Assembly (NCBI GenBank): GCA_013215465.1
Contig: JABSOW010000004.1
Coordinates: 62,001 to 126,000 of the forward strand
Direction of reading: 5' to 3'
Origin: Colwellia sp.
Lineage (GTDB): Bacteria > Pseudomonadota > Gammaproteobacteria > Enterobacterales > Alteromonadaceae
DNA length: 64,000 bases
In this document: piece after piece, positions 45,676 to 54,562 of the stretch
Position numbering within the stretch: the first letter of the stretch is position 1
How the letters are laid out: every line of letters starts with the position of its first letter
The notes under the pieces: model-generated
Told to the model about the DNA's origin: nothing
Database searches by the model: none
The model's input: the letters and a program-made list of their open reading frames with translations, nothing else
Program-made: the position numbers and the translations under genes

Positions 45676-47633
45676 CAGCCACAGACCTTATCACTACCTT
45701 GAGCCTTTGCCTGATAAAGTAAACTGTCTGCTTTATTGATTAAAGCCTCTATATCACTTAACTGCTTATAGAGTAAATCAGTCGAACAAACCACGCCAAT
45801 ACTAACACTTATCGCCATATCGCTAGCTCCTTCTTGCTGCCAAGAGAGTTGTTTAACTGCAAATCTAAAACGCTCAGCAATAATCAATGCTTGTGCATGG
45901 GATGTTTTAGGTAGGAAAAGCAAAAATTCTTCGCCACTAATACGACCAAAAAAGTCGGTCTTACGTATTAGTTTGCTACCAAGTTGTACCATTTTTTGCA
46001 AGGTAACATCACCCACACCATGACCAAACTGGTTATTAACCGTTTTTAAATGATCAATATCAATCATCAAAACACTCAAATCACTTTGTTGAAACTTTGC
46101 TTTTTTGAACAATAACTTACCTTTTTTTAGGGTTTTTTTCCGATTAGCAATCCCCGTCAACATATCAATGTTAGACACTTTATATAATCGGCGCTGATCT
46201 TGTATTAACTTGATCAATAGCCATGCAAATACTAATGCCACAACCGCACTATATAGCAGGTAATATCGTTGTTGTTGTTGTTTTTTTTCTGCTTCAATTA
46301 ATGCCGTTTCTTGTAAAAATTGTTTATTTTCTAAGAGTTTTGTCTGTAAATCTGCTTGCTTAACTTCTAATGCTAAACGCACTTCAGCAATAGAACTTAT
46401 TTGTTCTCTTTTTCGTAACGCTTTTATCAAGGCTAAGCGTTGTTTTTGTATTTTATAAGCCTGTTGGTAATAGCCTAATTTAAAATACGTTTTAGATTTG
46501 AGATTAATAAGCTTGATGTTTTTTTGCGCTTTGACAAAACTTAATGGCACTCTATCTTTCAATATTTTTTCAACTTTATCTATACTTACTAATACATCGT
46601 CAAAGCGTGCCAATGCGAATAAAACAAAGGCTTCTTCATTATAATATTGCAATTCAATATTATATTGCTCAGTGTTTTCCATGTACCGTTTAGACAGTGA
46701 TAAATACTGATAACTTACTTCAGGGTCTGGTTGTTGCTTTTGTAAATAGGCCCGTGACAGTCCAGAGTAAGTATTGTACATAATTTCATTTTGGCCGCTG
46801 CCACCTGACTCGGCAATAATGGTTTCATAAACGATTATTGCCTGTTGATATTTCTTTTTGTTTAAATGATTAATAGCAATATTCACTAACGCTTCTAAAG
46901 ATGAAATTCTTTTATTGGCTCTTTTATAAAACTGATAAGATTGTTGGTAATACACCATCGACTGCTCAGCTCTATTAAGGTGAGCATATAAAATGCCTAA
47001 CTCAGAGTTAACAGAGCCTTTAAGTTCGTCATTATTGGTTTGTTTGGCAATATTATAGGCATCATTTAACACTCTCAACGAGTTTTCATATTGATCAGTA
47101 AGGTAATAAATAGCACCTAAATTAATTAGGCCAGTAGCGATAAGTACTTTATCGTGTAGATATTTTGCTAACTCTAGGCCATTTTCATAATCTTTCGTCG
47201 CTGCCGCGGTTTTGCCTATGCTTTCATAGGCAAAGCCGCGACTATAAAGTAGCTCAGAAATAAATATACTAGGACTAGAAAGACCCAAAGTCAGTGCTAA
47301 GCCATCAGACGCCGTTTTTTCTACTAAATGATACTGGGCTTGTAAAAGATAAATATCGGCTAACAAATTGTAATAATTAATCTGCTGTTTTAACGAGAGT
47401 TTATAAAATTTTTCTTCATATTCCTTTAACTGCGAAAGTGCTAACAAGGCATTGCTATCCATCAGCTTTGCAATGTCTATGGCAACCTTATCAAACTCTA
47501 CTAAATTTTCACTGCTATGTTGAACAGTGATCTTGCTCGATTCCAGCGAAAAAGCAGCAAAACTCACTTTTGCTAAACAGAAATAAATAAAAACAAACAA
47601 TATAAAAAATTTTGAAGTGAGCTTAGCGATCAA
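45675..47633 (-). CDS. TPR-GGDEF membrane protein (SGEEF variant)
   Basis: Signal peptide (residues ~1-26), a periplasmic array of tetratricopeptide-like repeats (~60-400; for example LLYSRGFAYESIGKTAAATKDYENGLEL and ALVNIAINHLNKKKYQQAIIVYETI in part), a coiled-coil (~405-450), one TM helix (~455-475) and a C-terminal GGDEF domain with SGEEF and I-site RKTD. The metal aspartate in LMIDIDHLKTVNNQFGHGVGD is kept. Probably makes c-di-GMP in response to an envelope signal. Translationally coupled with the next GGDEF gene. Confidence 0.87.
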   Translation of the reverse strand: MIAKLTSKFFILFVFIYFCLAKVSFAAFSLESSKITVQHSSENLVEFDKVAIDIAKLMDSNALLALSQLKEYEEKFYKLSLKQQINYYNLLADIYLLQAQYHLVEKTASDGLALTLGLSSPSIFISELLYSRGFAYESIGKTAAATKDYENGLELAKYLHDKVLIATGLINLGAIYYLTDQYENSLRVLNDAYNIAKQTNNDELKGSVNSELGILYAHLNRAEQSMVYYQQSYQFYKRANKRISSLEALVNIAINHLNKKKYQQAIIVYETIIAESGGSGQNEIMYNTYSGLSRAYLQKQQPDPEVSYQYLSLSKRYMENTEQYNIELQYYNEEAFVLFALARFDDVLVSIDKVEKILKDRVPLSFVKAQKNIKLINLKSKTYFKLGYYQQAYKIQKQRLALIKALRKREQISSIAEVRLALEVKQADLQTKLLENKQFLQETALIEAEKKQQQQRYYLLYSAVVALVFAWLLIKLIQDQRRLYKVSNIDMLTGIANRKKTLKKGKLLFKKAKFQQSDLSVLMIDIDHLKTVNNQFGHGVGDVTLQKMVQLGSKLIRKTDFFGRISGEEFLLFLPKTSHAQALIIAERFRFAVKQLSWQQEGASDMAISVSIGVVCSTDLLYKQLSDIEALINKADSLLYQAKAQGSDKVCG

Positions 47634-47716
47634 CTGTATTGACCTTAAAATTATTATGTAGATAAAATCAGTATAAAACGATTTACTAACGATTTAAAAG
47701 GTTATATATCTAAACC

Positions 47717-48967
47717 TCAAGATACCCGTTTTATAAAAAAAGCCGCGCCAAGTGCTAGCAGCGCAGAAATAGACAAACAGGCAAGTAAACCTTGCTCACT
47801 ACTGATAAAACTTTGATAAACAACACCTGAAAGTATAGTGCCTAATAAACGTCCAAGCGCATTGGCCATATAATAAAAACCAACATCCATGGAAACACTA
47901 TCTTCCTTTGCTAGTGCAACAATAAAATAACTGTGTAAAGAAGAGTTAATAGCAAAAACACTACCAAAGACAAATAAGCCAAAAATAAGAAGCTCTTCAG
48001 TGTGTTCACTAAGCATTAAGCTAACTAATAACAGTAAAGTGACAACGGCTAATGCACTTGACCATTTAGCAATAAGTTTACCTGAGACCAGCGCTCCTAC
48101 CACTGAGGTATCATTGCTAACCGTTTTACTTTTGCTAAAGAGCACGGGCGCATAAGCTTGCACCATGCCATAAGCAATGATCCATAATGCGAAGAAAATA
48201 CCAATGCTTTGATGGCTCCAATGCAATTGGCTGGCTAAATACACGGGTAGTGCGATAACAAACCAGACATCACGGGCGGCAAATAAACACAAGCGCGCCG
48301 CCGAAAGGTAATTCAATGGGGGGTCTTTGGAAAAAACTTGGCTGAATTTAGGCTTAAATTTAGCCTTACCAATATCAGCTTTAAGTACTATAACGCTAAA
48401 CAAAGCCACTACCGCTAACACGCTTGCCATTAACAACATAGCTGCTTGAAAACCAATAGTCGTTAGTAATAAGCCGCCAAGAAAAAAACCAACGCCTTTT
48501 AAGGTATTTTTAGAGCCAGTTAATAAAGCGACCCATTTAAACAGTTTTCCCTGACGTTCACTTGCGGCAACATCACTAACCAGCAGTTTAATACTACTTT
48601 TGGCACTCATTTTATTGAGATCTTTGGCAATACCCGATAATGCTTGCGCCGTCATCAAATAAACAACGCTTAGATAGTCACTCGGCATTGCTAGCATCAA
48701 CAAAGAAAATACTTGTATAAACAAACCAATATTCATGGTTTTATTTAAACCGATCCACGCCCCTAACCAACCACCAACAAGATTGGTGATCACGCCAAAT
48801 ACTTCATAAAAAACAAATAACATCGCCAGTGCTAAAGGTGTGTAACCTAGCTGATAAAAATAAAGTAATATCAGCATACGCAACGCGCCATCGGTTAAGG
48901 TAAATACCCAATAATTACCGGTGATCACTAAATATTGCTTAATAGCACTTGGTAAAGTCGCAAACAT
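47717..48967 (-). CDS. arsJ: Organoarsenical efflux transporter ArsJ
   Basis: Major-facilitator permease with 11-12 hydrophobic helices. The ArsJ hallmarks are LTDGALRMLILLYFYQLGY, YEVFGVITNLVGGWLGAWIG, SGIAKDLNKMSAKSSIK and FFLGGLLLTTIGF. In characterised systems ArsJ exports 1-arseno-3-phosphoglycerate made from arsenate by a paired GAPDH, giving arsenate resistance. The adjoining GAPDH gene, one base away, supports this over a general sugar or drug transporter. 416 residues. Confidence 0.88.
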   Translation of the reverse strand: MFATLPSAIKQYLVITGNYWVFTLTDGALRMLILLYFYQLGYTPLALAMLFVFYEVFGVITNLVGGWLGAWIGLNKTMNIGLFIQVFSLLMLAMPSDYLSVVYLMTAQALSGIAKDLNKMSAKSSIKLLVSDVAASERQGKLFKWVALLTGSKNTLKGVGFFLGGLLLTTIGFQAAMLLMASVLAVVALFSVIVLKADIGKAKFKPKFSQVFSKDPPLNYLSAARLCLFAARDVWFVIALPVYLASQLHWSHQSIGIFFALWIIAYGMVQAYAPVLFSKSKTVSNDTSVVGALVSGKLIAKWSSALAVVTLLLLVSLMLSEHTEELLIFGLFVFGSVFAINSSLHSYFIVALAKEDSVSMDVGFYYMANALGRLLGTILSGVVYQSFISSEQGLLACLSISALLALGAAFFIKRVS

Positions 48968-48968
48968 A

Positions 48969-50000
48969 TTAACGAATACTCAAAGCAACCATTTTCATTA
49001 ATTCAGCGCTGCGATTGGCATAGCCCCATTCATTGTCATACCACAAATACATTTTCAGCTGTGTGTCATTAATTACCATGGTAGATAAGGCATCAACAAT
49101 CACAGATCTAGGATCGGTTTTATAATCAACCGACACTAGTGGCCTTTCTTCATAGCCTAAAATATCTTTTAGCTCACCTTCGGCAGCAGTTGCCATCAGT
49201 TGATTGACTTCTGCAACCGTCACTGCACGATTCATTTCAAAAACACAATCGGTAAGAGAAGCATTCGCTAACGGCACTCGCACCGCATGACCATTAAGCT
49301 TGCCCTTTAATTCAGGGAAAATATCAGTAATAGCCTTAGCTGAGCCGGTAGTGGTAGGAATTAATGATTGCCCACAAGCGCGCGCGCGGCGTAAATCTTT
49401 ATGAGGGGCATCAAGAATAGTTTGCGTATTGGTAATATCATGTATGGTGGTCATTGAGCCATGTTTAATACCAATATTATCTTGTAGCACTTTCACCACT
49501 GGCGCTAAACAATTAGTAGTACATGATGCGGCTGTTACTATGGTGTGTTGCTCAGCATTATATAGCTGTTGATTAACACCCATAACAATATTGACAATAT
49601 CGCTATCATGCTCAGTAATTTTCATTGGCGCAGTAACTAAAACCTTTTTTACTCCTTGCTCAATATAGGCTTGTAGCTTAACTTTATCACGCATAACACC
49701 TGAAGCTTCAATCACTACATCACAAGCTGACCAGTCAGTTTCAGCAATGGTTTTATTTTGCGACATCGCTATTTGAGCATCATTAATAAGCATCAGTTTG
49801 TTACTTATACTGTCATCAACATTTGCTGCTAAATGCCAACGGCCATGAATAGAATCAAAATTGAGTAAATGTGCCAAGGTGGCCGCATCACCGGCGGGAT
49901 CATTTATTTGAATAAATTCGATTTCAGGCCAATCAAATGCTGCACGCATGATCAAACGCCCCATACGGCCAAAGCCGTTAATTCCTACTTTAATTGTCAT
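48969..50000 (-). CDS. ArsJ-associated glyceraldehyde-3-phosphate dehydrogenase
   Basis: Type I GAPDH. NAD-binding [11 protein letters not shown] at residues 5-15, catalytic cysteine in SCTTNCLAP, histidine partner and C-terminal [14 protein letters not shown] are all present. The pairing with arsJ suggests the arsenate-linked role (arsenate replacing phosphate to give 1-arseno-3-phosphoglycerate) rather than central glycolysis. The start at 50000 (MTIKVGING) was chosen over one 15 codons upstream because it matches the family N-terminus. 343 residues. Confidence 0.9.
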   Translation of the reverse strand: MTIKVGINGFGRMGRLIMRAAFDWPEIEFIQINDPAGDAATLAHLLNFDSIHGRWHLAANVDDSISNKLMLINDAQIAMSQNKTIAETDWSACDVVIEASGVMRDKVKLQAYIEQGVKKVLVTAPMKITEHDSDIVNIVMGVNQQLYNAEQHTIVTAASCTTNCLAPVVKVLQDNIGIKHGSMTTIHDITNTQTILDAPHKDLRRARACGQSLIPTTTGSAKAITDIFPELKGKLNGHAVRVPLANASLTDCVFEMNRAVTVAEVNQLMATAAEGELKDILGYEERPLVSVDYKTDPRSVIVDALSTMVINDTQLKMYLWYDNEWGYANRSAELMKMVALSIR

Positions 50001-50377
50001 AACGTCACTTTTGTCAGTGGTTCTTATACCAAATGAAGGTTTCATTGGGTATTACATAAAAAATCCCTATCAGCAGATAAGGATCCTATAGATTAAACAG
50101 TTTTTAACACACTAATATGACAGTAGTATTACTGATGAATATACTATTAACTGCCATAATTATTAACTTTATAATTGAGATATTTTACGCTAATCAATTT
50201 TATTCGCAACGAGTTATTTAAAACTAAAACAGCAACAAAAGCACCCTATATACCCGCTCCACTTGCAGTAATTAATTGTTCAACTTTGCACTAAAGTAAC
50301 TCTGCACAGGTATTAGGTATAGCTATAATTATAGTGATGAAATATTTTGTTGAATACTCCCTTAAACAACCAATGAT

Positions 50378-50394
50378 GCACCATTTTTGTGCGT
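50378..50394 (+). promoter_or_regulatory. NtrC-like enhancer site
   Basis: TGCACCATTTTTGTGCG matches the NtrC consensus TGCAC-N7-GTGCA in 9 of 10 arm positions with correct spacing. Its centre is about 95 bp upstream of the start expected from the sigma-54 promoter at 50454, a normal enhancer distance. Confidence 0.55.
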
Positions 50395-50453
50395 TGAAAT
50401 GTGAATTAACATAAAAGAAGCTGTATTAGTGAGTAAAAACCGTAATTTCACTA

Positions 50454-50470
50454 TTGGAATAATACTTGTA
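50454..50470 (+). promoter_or_regulatory. Sigma-54 promoter of the nas operon
   Basis: TTGGAATAATACTTGTA fits the RpoN consensus TTGGMACRNNNNTTGCA with two mismatches. The -24 GG and -12 G are 10 bp apart, as required. It lies 46 bp upstream of the GTG start of the first nas gene. Together with the NtrC-like site it implies induction under nitrogen limitation. Confidence 0.6.
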
Positions 50471-50515
50471 TAAACAATTGATATTGAACAGCTGCTGTGA
50501 TTTTAAGGAAATAAT

Positions 50516-51760
50516 GTGAAGTTAGATTTGGTTGTTATTGGTAACGGTATGGCGGGAATGAAAACCGTTGAAGAGTTGCTCGATTCGGGTACCGACAAAT
50601 ATAACATTACCGTATTTGGCGCCGAGCCTTACGGAAATTATAACCGTATTATGTTGTCGCCAGTTTTGTGCGGCGAAAAAACTATTAACGATATAATGAT
50701 TAATGACCGGCAATGGTATAAAGATAATCACATTACGCTGCATGCAGGCAAGGACAAAGCCGTTGTTGACATTAATCGTGCACAAAAAATCGTAATTGCT
50801 AAAGACGGAACTCAAATTCATTACGATCGTCTATTAATTGCGACAGGCTCTAAACCTTTTATTTTACCTATTCAAGGTAATAACCTAGAAGGCGTGGTCG
50901 CTTTTCGCGATATCTATGATGTGAATAAAATGCTGCAATACTGTGAGCAAAAAAAATATGCCGTGGTACTGGGCGGTGGCTTATTAGGTTTAGAAGCCGC
51001 TAATGGTCTGGCACAGCGAGGGATGCACGTAACAGTTGTCCACAGTAATGAAGTATTACTAAATCGACAACTAGATAAAACCGCAGGGCACCTACTACAA
51101 CTAGCGCTAGAAAAGCGCGGTGTACATTTTAACATGCCCGCACGAACTCAAACATTAATTGGCGATGACTCTGATCATATTACCGCAGTAGAGTTCGCTG
51201 ATGGCAGTAGCATACCTTGTGATTTATTTGTGATGGCAATTGGTGTACGCCCTAATATGGCGTTAGCACAAAGTACCGGACTTTATTGTGAAAAAGGTAT
51301 CGTTGTTACTGATACTTTACAAACCTACGATCCAAGTATTTATGCTGTTGGTGAATGTATTCAGCACAGAAATGATACCTTTGGTTTAGTCGCCCCGTTA
51401 TTTGAACAAGCAAAAGTGTGTGCAAATCATTTATCTGGCCATGGCATGGCCGAATATAAAACCCTACCCAGCGCCACTAAACTCAAAGTTACCGGTATTA
51501 ATTTATTTTCTTTAGGTGATTTTCATGGCGATGATGAAAGTGAAATAATTCGCTTTAGCGATCCCTGTGCGAGCATTTATAAAAAATTAGTAATTAAAAA
51601 AAATCATATCATTGGCGTAGTGCTGTATGGCGATACTGCAGATGGTGCTTGGTATCAAAGTTTATTAGAACAACGAATAAACATAGAAGAAATGCGCGAA
51701 TTACTGATTTTTGGGCAACGATATTTTCAAGCAGAAATAGCCGCAGTGGAAGAAGTATAA
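50516..51760 (+). CDS. Assimilatory nitrate reductase electron-transfer subunit (NirB-N/NasB-like FAD oxidoreductase)
   Basis: NAD(P)H-dependent FAD oxidoreductase of the NirB N-terminal family. FAD motif VVIGNGMAGMKTVEE at residues 5-19, NAD motif VVLGGGLLGLEAANGL near 147, and the second FAD segment YAVGECIQH near 280. It lacks the [2Fe-2S] and sirohaem domains of full-length NirB, so it fits the reductase partner of a NasA-type enzyme. GTG start with TTAAGGAAATAAT upstream. Its stop is directly abutted by the nasA start. Confidence 0.85.
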   Translation: MKLDLVVIGNGMAGMKTVEELLDSGTDKYNITVFGAEPYGNYNRIMLSPVLCGEKTINDIMINDRQWYKDNHITLHAGKDKAVVDINRAQKIVIAKDGTQIHYDRLLIATGSKPFILPIQGNNLEGVVAFRDIYDVNKMLQYCEQKKYAVVLGGGLLGLEAANGLAQRGMHVTVVHSNEVLLNRQLDKTAGHLLQLALEKRGVHFNMPARTQTLIGDDSDHITAVEFADGSSIPCDLFVMAIGVRPNMALAQSTGLYCEKGIVVTDTLQTYDPSIYAVGECIQHRNDTFGLVAPLFEQAKVCANHLSGHGMAEYKTLPSATKLKVTGINLFSLGDFHGDDESEIIRFSDPCASIYKKLVIKKNHIIGVVLYGDTADGAWYQSLLEQRINIEEMRELLIFGQRYFQAEIAAVEEV

Positions 51761-54454
51761 ATGACAAATAAAAACCAACAAAAAATAGCGGTTAAAGCCA
51801 TCAATACCACCTGTTCTTATTGTGGGGTTGGTTGTGGGATTTCGGCTACAGTGAATAGCGAATTGCGGGAAGTTGAGCTCAGTGGTGATGAAAACCATCC
51901 CTCAAATTATGGCAGTTTATGCTCGAAAGGCTCATCACTTGCAGAAACACTTGATTTATCGAGTCGCTTATTAACCCCATGGGTAAACGGGAAAAAATCT
52001 GACTGGCACACAGCCACATCGCTGGTCGCTGATAAGTTTAGCCAAGTTATTAAAGAGCATGGCGCTGAAGCAGTAGCCTTTTATGGCTCAGGTCAGTTGT
52101 TAACTGAAGACTATTATATCGCTAACAAGCTGATGAAAGGATTTATTGGTGGCGCGAATATAGACACCAATAGCCGTTTGTGTATGTCATCTTCGGTTGC
52201 TGGTCATAAACGTGTTTTTGGTAGCGACACTGTGCCAGCTTGTTATGATGACTTCGAACATGCAGAGCTCATCGTATTGGTTGGCTCCAATACCGCTTGG
52301 TGCCACCCGGTTTTATTTCAGCGTATTAAAACGGCGAAAGAATTAAATCCATCATTAAAAGTGGTGGTTATTGATCCAAGAAAAACAGCAACTTGTGATA
52401 TTGCTGATTTACATATTCCAATTAAAATTGGCACAGATGTCGCACTATTTAATGGCTTACTTAGTTACCTTTATCAAGAAAACGCTATTGATCAAACTTT
52501 TATTCAACAGCACACCTCAGGGTTTGAAGAAACGATTATCAGTGCCCAAAATGACGCCTTCAATATCACGACAGTAGCGCAAAAATGTCAATTAGCAGTA
52601 CACATAGTTGCAACATTTTATCGTTGGTTTAAAGAAACAGACAAAACCTTAACCCTTTATAGCCAAGGGGTGAATCAATCTTCATCAGGTACAGATAAAG
52701 TAAGCGCAATTTTACATTGTCATTTAGCCACAGGTCGAATAGGAAAACCGGGTTGTGGGCCACTTTCATTAACAGGCCAGCCAAATGCTATGGGTGGACG
52801 TGAAGTTGGGGGTCTTGCCCATCAGCTTGCCGCACATATGGACTTTACTGACGAGTGTATTGATAGGGTTCAGCGCTTTTGGCAAAGCACAAACATGGCT
52901 ACAACGCCAGGCTATAGCGCCACGGAATTATTTGATGCAATAAACGCTGGGAAAATAAAAGCGGTTTGGATCATGGCCACCAACCCTGTAGTAAGCATGC
53001 CAGATGCCGATAAAGTAAAACAAGCATTACAAAAATGTGAATTTGTGGTCGTTTCTGATTGTGTAGCAAATACCGATACACTGGATCTAGCACATATAAA
53101 ATTACCCGCCGCAGGGTGGAGTGAAAAAGATGGTACGGTAACTAATTCAGAAAGACGAATATCTCGCCAGAGAGCAATTTTACCCCTAGCAGGTGAAGCA
53201 AAGCCGGATTGGTGGATACTCTGTCAGGTTGCTAAAAAGATGGGCTTTGCCAAGAGCTTTAATTATCAATCACCGGTCGAAATATTTAGAGAGCATGCCG
53301 CACTTTCAGGCTTTGAAAATAATGAACAACAAGCACTACGTGATTTTGACATTTCACTTTTAGCCAATATAAGTGCTCAAGATTACGACAATTTTCAACC
53401 AACACAATGGCCTATTAATAGTGAAAATCCACAGGGGAAAGCACGTTTTTTTGCTGAGGGTCAATTTTATACTAAAACGAGAAAAGCAAACTTCACCTCT
53501 ATCCAATTTAAACCACCAAAAAACTTACCAACCAAGCAATGGCCATTAATCCTTAATACGGGAAGAGTTCGTGATCAATGGCATACCATGACACGCACAG
53601 CGCTAGCAGCAAGGTTGAATCAACATAAGCCTGAGCCATATGTTGAAATAGCCTCGGCAGATGCGTTGTTATTTGACCTCAAGCACGGACAATTGGCTCA
53701 GCTAACCAGCGCATGGGGGGAAATGTTTGCCCGAGTAGAAATAACCGATAAAACACCTCAAGGTAGTGTGTTTGTCCCTATACATTGGACGGCGCAATTT
53801 AGCAGTAAAGGTAGGGTTGGCGCTTTGGTTAATCCTGTTATTGATCCTGTGTCTAAACAGCCGGAAAGCAAACATACACCAATAAGTATTCGCCCATACA
53901 AGGCCAAGTGGTATGGTTTTATTATTTCTCAGCATCCACTAATACTTGATGGCATTGATTACACCGTGTTAATAAAAGGCGATGGTTATTATCATTACGA
54001 GCTTGCCGGAGAAAAACAAATAAGAAACTGGCAATCTCACTTAGCCAGCCAATTACAGCCATACTCAGGAAAATTATCATGGCAAACCTATCAAGATGAG
54101 AAAAAGTCTTTGTTGCGAACGGCTTGTTTTGCCAACAACATATTACAAGCAGTGTTAATACTCAGCCCACAGAGCCAACTACCAGAGAGATCTTGGCTAA
54201 GTTCAATATTTACGTCAAAAAACAGCACTGCTTTAGCGCCAGATGAACGGTTGGCACTACTAACAGGTAAGCCACCGTTAGGCACTGCTGATGTAGGTAA
54301 TATTATTTGTGCCTGCTTTAATGTCGGTGAGAAAACTATTTTATCTGCCATTAAAGACAATAAACTCACTACCTATCAAGAAGTGGGGAAATGTTGTAAA
54401 GCGGGAACCAATTGCGGTTCATGTGTCTCTGAAATTAAAGAGTTATTTAGCTAA
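51761..54454 (+). CDS. nasA: Assimilatory nitrate reductase catalytic subunit NasA
   Basis: Molybdopterin (bis-MGD) enzyme reducing nitrate to nitrite in the cytoplasm. N-terminal [4Fe-4S] ligands CSYCGVGCG and LCSKG, then molybdopterin domains with NTNSRLCMSS, GSNTAWCHPV, QGVNQSSSGTD and TGQPNAMGGREVGG. The C-terminal extension is a BFD-like [2Fe-2S] domain, with CACFNVGE and CCKAGTNCGSC, as in Klebsiella NasA. No twin-arginine signal, as expected for an assimilatory enzyme. 897 residues. The nitrite reductase (nirBD) and transporters are not in this window. Confidence 0.93.
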   Translation: MTNKNQQKIAVKAINTTCSYCGVGCGISATVNSELREVELSGDENHPSNYGSLCSKGSSLAETLDLSSRLLTPWVNGKKSDWHTATSLVADKFSQVIKEHGAEAVAFYGSGQLLTEDYYIANKLMKGFIGGANIDTNSRLCMSSSVAGHKRVFGSDTVPACYDDFEHAELIVLVGSNTAWCHPVLFQRIKTAKELNPSLKVVVIDPRKTATCDIADLHIPIKIGTDVALFNGLLSYLYQENAIDQTFIQQHTSGFEETIISAQNDAFNITTVAQKCQLAVHIVATFYRWFKETDKTLTLYSQGVNQSSSGTDKVSAILHCHLATGRIGKPGCGPLSLTGQPNAMGGREVGGLAHQLAAHMDFTDECIDRVQRFWQSTNMATTPGYSATELFDAINAGKIKAVWIMATNPVVSMPDADKVKQALQKCEFVVVSDCVANTDTLDLAHIKLPAAGWSEKDGTVTNSERRISRQRAILPLAGEAKPDWWILCQVAKKMGFAKSFNYQSPVEIFREHAALSGFENNEQQALRDFDISLLANISAQDYDNFQPTQWPINSENPQGKARFFAEGQFYTKTRKANFTSIQFKPPKNLPTKQWPLILNTGRVRDQWHTMTRTALAARLNQHKPEPYVEIASADALLFDLKHGQLAQLTSAWGEMFARVEITDKTPQGSVFVPIHWTAQFSSKGRVGALVNPVIDPVSKQPESKHTPISIRPYKAKWYGFIISQHPLILDGIDYTVLIKGDGYYHYELAGEKQIRNWQSHLASQLQPYSGKLSWQTYQDEKKSLLRTACFANNILQAVLILSPQSQLPERSWLSSIFTSKNSTALAPDERLALLTGKPPLGTADVGNIICACFNVGEKTILSAIKDNKLTTYQEVGKCCKAGTNCGSCVSEIKELFS

Positions 54455-54472
54455 TTTCATCTTCGATAACTA

Positions 54473-54504
54473 TCCCCATGCCACGTCAAGATGCATGGGG
54501 ATAA
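54473..54504. terminator. Palindrome between convergent nasA and parE
   Basis: ATCCCCATGC and GCATGGGGAT form a perfect 10-bp stem around CACGTCAAGAT, 20 bp past the nasA stop. It may terminate both genes. The sequence CCATGCCACGTCAAGATGC is also a close match to the end of the dispersed repeats at 27991 and 38836, so it may be a collapsed copy of that element. Confidence 0.65.
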
Positions 54505-54562
54505 GCATCAATATAATCTTTGCGAGCTTATTATTAAACATTGGCCAATGACGGTTTACTCA

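Larger units (their letters stand above)
50001..50515. other. Divergent regulatory region, gap-arsJ / nas operon
   Basis: 515 bp without a gene. The nas side holds the NtrC-like site and sigma-54 promoter. A perfect 12-bp palindrome, CTATAATTATAG, lies at 50323-50334, and TATACCCGCTCCACTTGCAG at about 50251-50270 resembles the ends of dispersed repeats. The ars side shows no recognised ArsR operator. Confidence 0.6.

Noticed and set aside
48969-50000. Housekeeping glycolytic gapA or erythrose-4-phosphate dehydrogenase epd
   Set aside because: One-base spacing to an ArsJ permease favours the arsenate-linked form, though phylogeny is needed to exclude the others.
50522-50821. 99-codon open frame antisense to the nas oxidoreductase
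   Set aside because: It lies fully within a well-supported FAD enzyme gene; the frame is a codon-bias shadow.
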